From Hyparrhenia diplandra (taxonomy: Eukaryota > Streptophyta > Magnoliopsida > Poales > Poaceae), in contig JADLZK010013161.1 in NCBI GenBank assembly GCA_015847255.1, positions 162,854 to 226,853 on the forward strand: a DNA stretch of 64,000 nucleotides, read 5' to 3'. A program made the translations under genes and the position numbers. This document shows, piece by piece, positions 10,801 to 20,164 of the stretch. The notes under the pieces were generated by a model that had not been told where the DNA came from, made no database searches, and worked only from the letters and a program-made list of their open reading frames with translations. Each line of letters starts with the position of its first letter. The stretch's first letter is position 1.

Positions 10801-12996
10801 ATGGGCGTGGCGACGGTGACAGAGCTGAAGCAGAGCATCTCCGGGAAGAGGACATTCCGGCCGAGCCTCATCAGCCGCCACGCCAATGAGTGGTAACTCA
10901 CTCATTCCGCTCCCTTCCTCGGATCCCGTGCTCCGATCCTCAGCTCAGCTCTGTGTGTACGTCTTGCAGGCCTCCGACCGACGTCTCCAGCGACCTCACC
11001 GTCGAGGTCGGCACCTCCAGCTTCGCGCTCCACAAGGTGAGAGACTGAGACCCTTGCACACAAACAACGCGGCAGAACATGCTAACGCCGACGGCATAGC
11101 TGTTCGCGCAGTTCCCGCTGGTGTCCCGGAGCGGCAAGATCCGGCGGCTCGTGGCGGAGGCCAAGGACGCCAAGCTGGCGCGGCTGAGCCTGCACGGCAC
11201 CCCGGGGGCGCGCCGGCGTTCGAGCTCGCCGCCAAGTTCTGCTACGGCGTCCACGTGGACGTGACGGTCGCCAACGTCGCCATGCTGCGCTGCGCCGCGC
11301 ACTACCTGCAGATCACCGACGACTTCTCCGACAAGAGCCTGGAGCTCCGCGCCGAGGCGTTCCTCCGCGACGCCGTGCTCCCCAGCATCGCCAGCTCCGT
11401 CGCCGTGCTCCGCAGCTGCGAGGCGCTGCTCCCGGCCGCCGAGGACGTCGGCCTCGTGCCTCGCCTCATCGCCGCCATCGCCACCAACGTGTGCAAGGAG
11501 CAGCTCACCTCGGGCCTGTCCAAGCTGGACCAGTGCGCGGCGCAGCTCAAGCCGGCCGCGGCGTTCGCCGCCGACCTCGACTCGCCGGGCGACTGGTGGG
11601 GCAAGTCGGTGGCCGCGCTCGGCCTCGACTTCTTCCAGCGCCTGCTGTCCGCGGTCAAGGCCAAGGGGCTCAAGCAGGAGACGGTGACCCGGATCCTCAT
11701 CAACTACGCGCAGAACTCGCTGCACGGGCTCATGGCCAGGGACGTGCACAGATGCGGCGGCGCAGCGGACGCCGACGCCGTCAAGAAGCAGCGCGCCGTC
11801 GTGGAGGCCATCGTGGGCCTGCTCCCGGCGCAGTCCAAGAAGAGCCCCGTGCCGATGGCGTTCCTCTCGGGGCTCCTCAAGACGGCGATGCTGGTGTCCG
11901 CGTCCAGCATCTGCCGGGCCGACCTGGAGAAGCGCATCGGCATGCAGCTGGACCAGGCCATCCTGAGGACATCCTCATCGCCGCCGGCACGGGCGCGGGC
12001 GCGGGAGCGGCCACTCCGGCCGGGCACGGGCACGGGCAGCAGCACTCGCTGTACGACACGGACGTGGTGGCGCGCATCTTCTCGGTGTTCCTCAACCTCG
12101 ACGACGACCACAACGAGGAGGACGCCGGGTTCGACTACGACAGCCCGCGGTCGCCCAAGCAGAGCCTCCTGGTGAAGGCCGCCAAGCTGCTGGACAGCTA
12201 CCTCGCGGAGGTGGCGCTCGACTCCAACATCCTGCCGTCCAAGTTCATCTCCCTCGCCGAGCTGCTCCCGGACCACGCTCGCGTCGTCACCGACGGCCTC
12301 TACCGCGCCGTCGACATCTTCCTCAAGGCACGCATCCATCGACGCAGCCATAATAATAAACCAGCCAGCTGAACTTACCGATCGTCGATCGACCTGCAGG
12401 TGCACCCCAACATCAAGGAGGCGGAGCGTTACCGGCTGTGCAAGGCGATCGACTGCCAGCGTCTGACGCCGGACGCGTGCAGCCACGCGGCGCAGAACGA
12501 GCGGCTCCCGGTGCAGATGGCGGTGCAGGTGCTCTACTTCGAGCAGCTGCGCCTGCGGAGCGCGCTCCAGGCCGGGGGCGGCGGCAGCATGGGCGGCGGG
12601 CCCGACACGGCGCTCTTCTTCGGGTGCGCCGCGGCGGCCGCGTCGTCGGCGCAGGGCAGCGTGAACAACATGCGGTCCGGCAGCGGCGTGGGCAGCGGCG
12701 CCATGTCGCCGCGGGACAACTACGCGTCGGTGCGGCGGGAGAACCGGGAGCTGAAGCTGGAGGTGGCGCGGATGCGGATGCGGCTCACGGACCTGGAGAA
12801 GGACCACGTGAGCATGAAGCGGGAGCTGGTGCGGGTCGGCCCCGCCAACCGCCTGCTCCGGGGCTTCGCGCGCAGCCTCAGCAGGCTCTTCCGCATGCGA
12901 CCCGCCGCCGAGCCCGGCCTGCAGCAGCTCGGCGCCAAGGCCACCGCCGACGCCAAGGTGCTCTTCCAGCGCCGACGCCGCCACTCCATCTCATGA
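10801..12996 (+). CDS. BTB/POZ and NPH3 domain protein (closest in memory to Arabidopsis At1g03010), two frameshifts
   Basis: NPH3/RPT2 proteins are plant-specific adaptors, some serving CUL3 ubiquitin ligases and phototropin or auxin-transport signalling at the plasma membrane. Exons: 10801-10892, 10970-11036, 11100-12327 and 12400-12996; about 661 residues when read across two breaks. The start MGVATVTELKQSISGKRTF and end LFQRRRRHSIS match this subgroup end to end. In order: BTB segment (FALHKLFAQFPLVSRSGKIR), NPH3 domain (LAAKFCYGV, DWWGKSV, LELLPDHAR-like motif, YRLCKAIDCQRLT, HAAQNERLPVQMAVQVLYFE), then a C-terminal coiled coil (RRENRELKLEVARMRMRLTD). Two one-base losses shift frame: in a G run near 11205-11209 (before APAFELAAKF), and near 11973-11978 (ILED read as ILRT). 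Intron 3 (12328-12399, 72 bp) has a GC donor. Residues on both sides of each break are conserved, so assembly error is likely; otherwise it is a recent pseudogene. Confidence 0.9.
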
Positions 12997-14110
12997 TCCC
13001 GATCGGTCGGTCCCTAGCTGCTTGCTTGGAAGCAGCGGCGGAGACGGCGCCCGGCCGGCCGGCGGGCACGGATCGAGCTTGCTCGCCATCGATGATGAGT
13101 GACCAAGCAAAGTTGGCGTGTGCAACTTGCATAGCATACAAGAAGAACGATGCATGGTTTGAGTGAGTGCAGTGCAGATTTTACTTGTTCCCGGATTTCG
13201 TGCAGCCATCGCATGGTCTTCGATTCTGCTGATGAAAGTCATGGCGTCTGCCGATGAAAGTCGACACAGCATGCGATGCGATGCAATTCGTATATATGGA
13301 TGGATGGATTATGGAACACGGTTTCGAGTGGTGTATGTATCATTGAGTGTGCACAGTAGTATCTGAGTATGGAGAGATTTTGGGATCAGAGGAGACGACA
13401 TGGTTATTGTTTTCTCTATGGTTTCGGGCCCAAATTCTCGGTTGAGACGAGAGGTTTTAATTTCTTCTTCAGAGCCTGTTTGGAAGGCTTTCAATTCAAT
13501 CCAAACATAACATACAGGCCCATAAACCAGTTTAGAAGACTGGTGAGCCCAAAAAAACACAATGGTTTTGGGCCATTACAGCTGAAAAGTCTGAGCAGGC
13601 CACACTTTTTTTTCCTACAATTATCGGGCTTCCAAGCCTCGCGAGATCTGAGTCGATCGGCCCCTGCATCCACGTCCCGGCCAACCTCCTCTGCCTCCGA
13701 GATTGCGCTTGCAACTCCTGCGACCGACGACGCGGAGAACACTGTCTACGGCCTCGCTGGTGGAGCTGCCTGGGAGGCTGGACGAGGTGCGCCGTGCGCG
13801 AGGCGTAGGGACGTGGATGAATTATCGCTACTCTTTTTTTATATATATAAAACCTCCGATCCCGGGTGGAATTGGGTATTTTGGGTCGGGTGTTTAGATA
13901 GGGATTACATGGGTGGGTGCTAATGGATTTTTAAGATTCGTGGGCTGGGGCGGGTTGGGTCGTGTGCTTCTGCGGGTTGGGAGCGGGTTTGGGATGGTCT
14001 TCCGTCTTCCTCCGAGTCGGCTTCACGCGCCGCCCTCCGACGCAGAACTGCCGCCGCACTGCACGCAGGGCCAAGCTCCATCGTCGTATTTCACAAGTTC
14101 TCTTCTTCCT
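12997..14110. other. 3' UTR of the NPH3-like gene, then intergenic DNA
   Basis: The first few hundred bases after the stop at 12996 are probably 3' UTR; no strong poly(A) signal was fixed. From about 13470 the DNA resembles transposon debris (AGCCTGTTTGGAAGGC) and then GC-rich sequence with no recognisable protein. Confidence 0.35.
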
Positions 14111-14185
14111 CGCGAATCGAGGTAGAGAGAGACAGAGAGAGGGAACTCCCGTTCCCGTCCCATCCTTCGGAAGCCGCCACCGGCA

Positions 14186-14662
14186 GTGGCGGTGCTGATG
14201 ATGGTGGAGATGGCGACGGCTGCGGCGCCGCGGAAGCCCGTGGACATGCCGTTCCAGAAGAACTACGTGCCGACGTGGGCGCAGGACCACATCCACTACA
14301 TCGACGGCGGGCGGGAGCTGCAGCTGTACCTGGACAAGTCCACGGGGACGGGCTTCCAGACCCGGGGCTCCCTACCTCTTCGGCCACTTCCGCATGCACA
14401 TGAAGCTCGTCGGCGGCGTCTCCGCCGGCACCGTCACCGCATTCTACGTACGCACACACATACATACCTTGCTTCTGTATGTTGCTCTGTTTTTGGCCCG
14501 GCCTTGCCGATTGCCATTGCCGGCGGGCGTTGTCTAATCGCCCTTGGTATATATTGCAGCTGTCGTCGCAGAACTCGGAGCACGACGAGATCGACTTCGA
14601 GTTCGTAGAAACCGGACGGGGCAGCCATACATCCTGCAGACCAACGTGTTCGGCCCTTTGAG
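14186..14662 (+). pseudogene. Truncated xyloglucan endotransglucosylase/hydrolase (XTH, GH16) pseudogene
   Basis: XTH enzymes cut and rejoin xyloglucan in the cell wall. Two exon-like pieces remain: 14186-14447 (KPVDMPFQKNYVPTWAQDHI, then YIDGGRELQLYLDKSTGTGF) and 14560-14662 (LSSQNSEHDEIDFEF, then NRTGQPYILQTNVF), split by a GT-AG intron. The GH16 catalytic motif HDEIDFEF, with nucleophile and acid/base Glu, is intact. An extra C near 14370 breaks GSYLFGHF, and a lost base near 14605-14612 breaks the frame after the catalytic motif. Similarity stops at about 14662. The rest of the jelly-roll fold and the XET C-terminal domain are absent, and the N-terminus lacks a convincing signal peptide. 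Even if the indels were sequencing errors, the gene is missing more than half its length. Confidence 0.82.
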
Positions 14663-15556
14663 TTCCATGGATTCATGCATGGACACGGTTCATCGCATTC
14701 CTAATTATAAGTGGGTTTTGTTGGTTTTTGGGTTATATGACTTGTCATGGGTTAACCCATACTAATGGGCGGGGTGGGCTGGGGCGATTAACTAAACTTT
14801 TGGGGTGGGGTGGGGTGGGGTGGGGTGATTAGAAGCAAGTTGATTGGGGAGGGGTGGGAGTGGGGCGGGTTAATCCCCATTGGCAGGCCTACTCGTGTGC
14901 CATTATCAAATAATGCGCGCACGCAATTATGCCCTCACATACTTTTCCTTCTTGTTTTGCCCCTCAGTCTATCCCTTCCTCATAGGAGGCAGACGAGATG
15001 GAGCAATCCGTCGCCACCGCCGCCACAACCCTGTCCCTTTCCCGTCCTCTTCCTTTGTTCGAGCATTTGTTGAGCGAGGTCAGGGCCACCGTCCAAGCTT
15101 GTGCTCGGCTGCCGGTGTCGAGACGTGATGGTGCTCCTCCGTTGGGCCGTGCGTCGGGGCGGGGCTCCGCCACCGCTGGCGTCACCGCCTCCCACACGTA
15201 GTGCCCTGGCGCCCAACGTTGCGGTGGATCACTCGCTACTAGTCGCGGGCATCGGGCGTGTGGCTCCTCTCGGACCGAGCCTCCAACACACGAGCACGCC
15301 AAAGCAACTTAACCATCGGCAGGTCAGAATGTCAATGCTTCCAACACGGACGCGCCCAAGGAGGCCCAAACGACCTACCGCCGTGACCATCGATGGGCTG
15401 GGAGCTCCCTGCTGGCCTATTGCACGCCCCTTACTCAGGTTGTAGCTCTGGTAGGCCACGACACCACATGTGTTGTGCTTCCGACTCGCCACGGCAACCC
15501 CGGCGGATACGAGGCTACAGGAGGCCTGGGAGGAGGATGCCTTCCTCCTCTCGTCG
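14663..15556. other. GC-rich intergenic DNA, no gene recognised
   Basis: From about 14990 the DNA is GC-rich with overlapping frames on both strands but no recognisable motif. It may be continuous with 16615-16900, the same locus before the solo LTR inserted. Confidence 0.35.
14802..14826 (+). repeat. GGGGT pentanucleotide tandem repeat
   Basis: Five consecutive GGGGT units sit in a wider G-rich stretch (about 14768-14870). Runs of four Gs separated by one T could form a G-quadruplex on the plus strand. Confidence 0.8.
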
Positions 15557-16614
15557 TGTCGGGTACCAAAACAAATGGTACCCTCAAAATACCTCAGTTA
15601 GGGGGAAGGTCACCCTACGCACACAGTCAAGACTATGATAAGCCCAAAGAGTCATCATCCGAGGGCCCATGTACGGGTGGGAATCAGCGATCCGCCCGAG
15701 CCCCTCCTCGTGGAGAGGGGGGATTGTTCGGCTCGCCCGAGGCCCTTCTCTTACGACACGCCCCTCGGCGACTCCTGTCTGCCGCCGGCCGCGACAGCCA
15801 GGACGGGCGGAGTAAATGCGCCCTGACACCCTGGATTCCCTCGCCAGGGGGACCCCGTGGTGGCCAAATCCCTTTGCAGGCTATCACCTCGTCCGGAACC
15901 CACTTTAAGCACAGGTCACGCATTGCCGAGCATTGTGTCAACCACTTCCTCTGCTACGTCACTTCACGTGCCCATCCTCAGAGGCCTCGGGTGACACTGC
16001 AGCCACGACGGAGCACCCTCGGGAGAGTACTGCTACAACTCTTGGTCATTGTCAACCCGCCCCTCGGGCACTGTTACCAACCCCCTCGACAGGAATCCCC
16101 TCGGAAAAGCAAGGACCTCGGCGGTCAATGATGGCCCTCGACCAACTCACACACGGGCCCATGCCCCTCGGCGTCAACATGAAAACCGGGAGAAGGATAG
16201 TGCCCTTTCCACAACGACAAGTACAGACACCATTTCATCTTTATTCAAGTACAAGGACGACCAACCTATAATATGTACCTGTTGGCTCCCCCTTGAACCT
16301 ATAATAGGAGGAGCCCAGACGTAGTGTAGGGCTAGTCGGGAGCATTCACGCCTTGACTTCACACGATAGTGGCAGTTCAGCCCAATCAACACCGCACACA
16401 GAGACTTGAGGTCTCGACTCTCTCTAAGCTTGTATTCCCCTACTACAAGCACTTTGGTGTAGATACACGACTCCACCCCCTCGACTGGACTAGGGCCGAC
16501 GTTGGCCCGAACAAGATACATCTTGTGTCATCTTGCATCACCATCCGGGTCCGGGACGCCGCAAAGAAAATTACTGCGCGAATGTATAAGAACCGTCGGT
16601 TCAAAACACCGACA
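15557..16614 (+). mobile_element. Solo LTR of a gypsy-type retrotransposon
   Basis: The element opens TGTCGGGTACCAAAACAAAT and closes AAACACCGACA, so TGTCGG and CCGACA form a perfect 6-bp terminal inverted repeat. Flanking pentamers are CGTCG (15552-15556) and CGCCG (16615-16619), a 5-bp target duplication with one mismatch. Internal features fit an LTR in this orientation: a TATA-like CCTATAATAGGAGGAGCC near 16305, then the R/U5-type stretch TCTTGTGTCATCTTGCATCA near 16522 and the closing AAACACCGACA. No primer-binding site, gag-pol or second LTR adjoins it, so it is a solo LTR left by recombination. Family assignment is from general resemblance to grass gypsy LTRs. Confidence 0.78.
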
Positions 16615-17040
16615 CGCCGGGTGGCGACGACGGTGCGGCCTAGTGGCCCGACAACATCATGCGAGCCGAGGTGCGGGACTGTTGCGTGGCAGGTTGGTGC
16701 TGGAGTGCTCGACTTGTAGTGTGGGAGCCGTCGACCGCCGGTGTCTCTACTTCGCTAGGCGAGGTGGCGGCCATGCCTTGTGCACGAACGGGCTAAGCTG
16801 GGTTACAGGCGAGCAGAGGAAAAAGACGGGCGGCGGCCTAGCGCGGACAGTCAAGGCGGTGGTCACAACGATGGCTTTGGTCCGTCTCGTCTTTTTCTAG
16901 TGAGGAAGGGATAAGGCTGAGAGGCAGAACAAGAAGCATATTTGCGGTACGCATAGTTTGGTATGAGTGCTCAAGTTTCATAATGGCAAATTTGCCATTT
17001 TCTCTCTAGGAAGGGTTGCCCTTGTACAAAATTGTTCAGC
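16615..17040. other. Intergenic, GC-rich then AT-rich, no gene recognised
   Basis: GC-rich sequence continues to about 16900 and then turns abruptly AT-rich toward the tandem array. No coding motif recognised. Confidence 0.35.
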
Positions 17041-17466
17041 AAAGTAGAAAGGTGTGTTTAATTTCTTTTTGTTGAATTGATCTGCTAAAAGAAAAAGTTA
17101 AATTAAAAAAATAAAGAGATATTCGCTAGAGGAAAGGATATTCATTATTATTGGGTGAATTGATCAGCTAAAAGAAAAAGTTAGATAAAAATAAAGAGAT
17201 AATCGCTAGAGGAAGGGCTTGAACCTGAAAAAGTTAAATATAAAAAAAAATAAAGAGATGAGGAAGGGCTTGAACCTGGAAAAGTTAAATATAAAAAAAA
17301 AAAAATAATCGCTAAATATAAAAAAATAAAGAGATGAGGAAGGGCTTGAACCTGGAAAAGTTAAATATAAAAAAAAAAAAATAATCGCTAAATAAAAAAA
17401 AAAATAAAGAGATGAGGAAGGGCCTGAACTGGAAAAGTTAAATATAAAAAATAAAAAAAAGTTAAA
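17041..17466. repeat. Tandem array of tRNA-Asn 3'-end fragments, left part
   Basis: Repeated copies of GAGGAAGGGCTTGAACCT joined by A-rich spacers (AAAGTTAAATATAAAA, ATAAAGAGATGAGG), with ATAATCGCTAGAGG in the more complete units. On the minus strand GAGGAAGGGCTTGAACCT reads as the T arm of tRNA-Asn, and CGCTAGA as its 3' acceptor strand. Cores lie at about 17211, 17263, 17336 and 17417. Two longer units at 17068-17215 carry a GAATTGATC(T/A)GCTAAAAG prefix. The parent tRNA gene is at 20091-20164. The long minus-strand open frame here (Phe/Ser-rich) is the repeat translated and is not a gene. Confidence 0.8.
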
Positions 17467-18397
17467 TCTATACATCTATATCTATATCTATACCTACTAG
17501 TAAAGAGAGAAAATTTCTTGACCTCTTTTTTTCCGTCTGCCTGCCAATCCGTCTCTTTTTTTCCTTCACGTACACGGCTTCTGTCAATCCGTCACAGACA
17601 AAAACTAAGTTTGGGTATAGTACGTTTTAAAAGATACAAAATAGGCTCTAGAGTTCAGGTACAATACGTTTCAAAGATACAGCAGAATCAAAGAAGGAAA
17701 AAAAAAAGTAACAAAATCAAATACCAAATCACATTCGAGCACCAAAAATAGTGGCCACCAACCCTATATAAACAGAAAAAAAAAAATCAAAGCATAAAAT
17801 CGACATTAGCGTCAACTCCAATCTAGGAGCCTCGGAGCGATTTGGCCACGGGAGAAAAGGTTGCGCGGAATCCCGTGGTGCTGTGAGGGACTCCATTGCG
17901 GCGTTGCTCCTCGGACCTTTCTAAGAGTTTGGGATCATACGATGGAGGTGTGAGAAGCCAGAAACTCTAGCGTCGACGGCGTTGGCGCACATGCGGTGGC
18001 TGGCTGAGGCCGTTGGGGAGCGGAGGCGGTGCAACTGCTCTTTGTGGCGCCGGAGGCCGTCGGAAGGCATTGGGGAGGGGCAGGGGACGGCGATCGGCAC
18101 AGACGTTGGCACAGGACTGGCCTCGCCGAGTGTACGACGGTGGAGAATCGAGCGAAGGAACTGCGTTGTGGCCAAAGTCCCAAGGTGTGCGTTGCTTCGT
18201 GGTAATGGTACTGGATAATGGGGAGAGAGAAACTGAAAGTAAGGGAAGAAAAAAAGGAAAGAAAAAAAAGAGAGAATAAAATAAAAACATTTTTAATCCA
18301 TATGAGTTGTGTACGTTTTCCTATCTAGATCCAACTGTACGTGTATATATAAAAAGAATTATGGATGTTAGCTTGTGTCATTACTATACAATGAATC

Positions 18398-18496
18398 TGT
18401 TCGGCTGATTCCATAAGTCGCCTGATTTCGGCTGATTTAATAGTATTGTGTGAGAGAAAATACGCCGAAACAAGACGAGAAAAAGGCAGCCGAACA
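18398..18496. mobile_element. Short MITE nested in the Helitron
   Basis: Inverted termini TGTTCGGCTG and CAGCCGAACA enclose 99 bp of AT-rich sequence. No clear target duplication was found, so the superfamily is uncertain; the TIR style suggests hAT-like. Confidence 0.5.
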
Positions 18497-19439
18497 TATC
18501 AAATATGTGGATTATGCTTGTGTACATCATAGTTGATCATGTTACTATGAAACGATTTGGAGACTGAAACGGGATGTATAAACTACAGTTGACAGATAAA
18601 CTGAAGTGCTACGTGGAACTTATATTGGAAATTCAGATCGAAATTGTTGCACAACGTTCAGGACTGTGAACAATCCCTATCAATGAAAGAAAATAATAAT
18701 GATAATATATTATATGAATTCACGTGTCCACGGAGCTCATGCGGATGTGTGAGGTTTAATCAATAAATGTTACCGGTGCAACGACGCAAGATATTCTTAG
18801 TACTAATAAAGCACAAAAATTTCTGCCGTTTTTTTTCACCTCTGATTTCTTTCGCCACTTCCTTTTCCATAGTTATAATCACGGCTAGAGTCCCACCTCT
18901 CTCTCTCCGCATAGCCTTCTGCTCCTACGGCTCCTACCTAAGTATTCAAGAGTTGGGGACAGATAAAAAAAAAGAATAGGCGGAGAACAAACCGAACTGT
19001 GGAAGGCGGACAATGAGCCGAACTGTGAAAACAAAAGAAAGAAGTATACGTACAAATTAATAGGGGAAGGAGAATCCAACATCAGCAAGTCAAATAAAAA
19101 GAATTACGAAACGAATCCAAATTGAAAAAGAAACATAAGATTTTTCTTTGGATTTGCCTTTGCTTCCTATATAATAACACGTCTTCCTTGCTTAGCATCC
19201 CCAAACTAGCCCCGAATCCAATAGAAATAAAATTCAATAGCGCATAATTCGAACCAAATTGCAGCAAGCTGTCGATGGCCTTGACAAAGATACGGCGTGG
19301 GAGCTCATCCAGGCAGCATTGAGAGGACCCGAGGGTGTTGTCCGTCGGCGCACATGACGTCTTCACGGTGCCAGCAGGGACACGCTCGACTCCACCGAAT
19401 GCAACTTCGGCCGTGCGCCGGCGAGTGGGCCTACAGCGG

Positions 19440-19531
19440 AGCAACTGATAGAGCACCGGCCGGTAGCTCCGGCGAAGAACCTCCGGCACCATGTAGTACG
19501 GGCTGCCCACGATCTCCGTGAACCGCTCCCC
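19440..19531 (-). pseudogene. Captured calcium-dependent protein kinase exon fragment
   Basis: The minus strand reads GERFTEIVGSPYYMVPEVL followed by RRSYRP. This is kinase subdomain VIII (the GSPYYMAPEVL motif) as found in plant CDPK and CDPK-related kinases, with Val in place of the usual Ala. An acceptor-like CAACAG lies just before it. Similarity to kinases stops after about 25 residues; no ATP-binding or catalytic loop and no EF hands accompany it. The minus-strand frame continues to about 19100 with unrecognised sequence. It lies wholly inside the Helitron, which fits gene-fragment capture. Not expected to encode an active kinase. Confidence 0.68.
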
Positions 19532-19761
19532 TGTTGTTGCCATTGCATTTGAATCCACAAAAACTTGGTGATATGATAAGCGTCATGGATCAGGGAGTGA
19601 CACCAACCATGCATGATGCATGTACAGAACAGAACAAGGGTGTGATCACCGTGCATGAAGATAAATTGTAAATAGACTATATGATTACCATGATCCCTTC
19701 CTATTAAAATTTGATAGGTTTTTTTTTCTCTCCCGTTGCAACGCACGGGCATATTTCTTAG

Positions 19762-20090
19762 TAAAAATAAAGAGATAATCGCTAGAGGAAGGGCTTGAAC
19801 CTGAAAAAAGTTAAATATAAAAAAATAAAGAAATGAGGAAGGGCTTGAACCTGGAAAAGTTAAATATAAAAAATAAAAATAATCGCTAAATATAAAAAAA
19901 AATAAAGAGATGAGGAAGGGCTTGAACTGGAAAAGTTAAATATTAAATGTAAAAAATAAAGAGATGAAGAAGGGCTTGAACCTGGAAAAGTTAAATATAA
20001 AAATAAAAAAATAATCGCTAAATATAAAAAATAAAGAGATGAGGAAGGGCTTGAACTAGAAAAGTTAAATATAAAAAATAAAAAAATAGT
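19762..20090. repeat. Tandem array of tRNA-Asn 3'-end fragments, right part
   Basis: This continues the array on the other side of the Helitron. T-arm cores lie at about 19786, 19837, 19913, 19966 and 20041, and the tRNA's own T arm is at about 20098. Spacing alternates between roughly 51-57 and 75-76 bp, so the true unit looks like a dimer of about 127 bp. The first unit here is almost the same as that at about 17187-17300. Some cores have lost two bases (GAACTGG for GAACCTGG). Confidence 0.8.
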
Positions 20091-20114
20091 CGCTAGAAGA
20101 AGGGCTTGAACCTT

Positions 20115-20147
<33 letters not shown>

Positions 20148-20164
20148 AACTGAGCTACTCCAGC
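20091..20164 (-). tRNA. tRNA-Asn (anticodon GTT)
   Basis: Read on the minus strand, 74 nt fold into a complete cloverleaf. The acceptor stem GCTGGAG pairs with TTCTAGC (two G-T wobbles). The D arm is GCTCAGTTGGTTAGAGC; the anticodon arm is TGTGG CTGTTAA CCACA with anticodon GTT; the variable loop is AGGTC; the T arm is GAAGG TTCAAGC CCTTC, fully paired; the discriminator is G. A run of seven Ts follows within about 12 nt, suitable as a Pol III terminator. The T stem differs from the usual plant GGAGG/CCTCC at two paired positions, so pairing is kept. It looks functional. Confidence 0.93.

Larger units (their letters stand above)
17467..19761 (+). mobile_element. Non-autonomous Helitron
   Basis: The 5' end is TCTATACATCTATATC after an A. 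The 3' end has a hairpin (CCCGT TGCAACGC ACGGG, 19732-19749) followed 11-12 nt later by CTTAG before a T. That matches a Helitron (5'-TC, 3' hairpin, CTRR-like terminus, insertion between A and T), except that TTAG replaces the usual CTAG. Removing 17467-19761 joins GTTAAA to TAAAAATAAAGAG, which restores the array spacer seen at about 17183-17196; this fixes both ends to the base. No Rep/helicase gene is present in its 2295 bp. It contains a GC-rich block at 17820-18220 of unknown origin, a small MITE, and a kinase fragment. Direction is taken from the hairpin end. Confidence 0.8.

Noticed and set aside
10940..11749. A 269-codon minus-strand frame, and others opposite the NPH3-like exons
   Set aside because: Antisense shadows caused by high third-position GC in the real plus-strand gene.
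15475..16131. A 218-codon plus-strand frame
   Set aside because: It runs across the start of the solo LTR and has no motif; chance frame in GC-rich LTR sequence.
17206..17475. Phe-rich minus-strand frames here and at 19860-20138, resembling a membrane protein
   Set aside because: They are the A-rich tRNA-fragment tandem repeat read on the opposite strand.
17041..20090. Regularly spaced repeats that could suggest a CRISPR array
   Set aside because: Eukaryotic nuclear context, A-rich non-unique spacers and clear descent from a tRNA gene rule it out.
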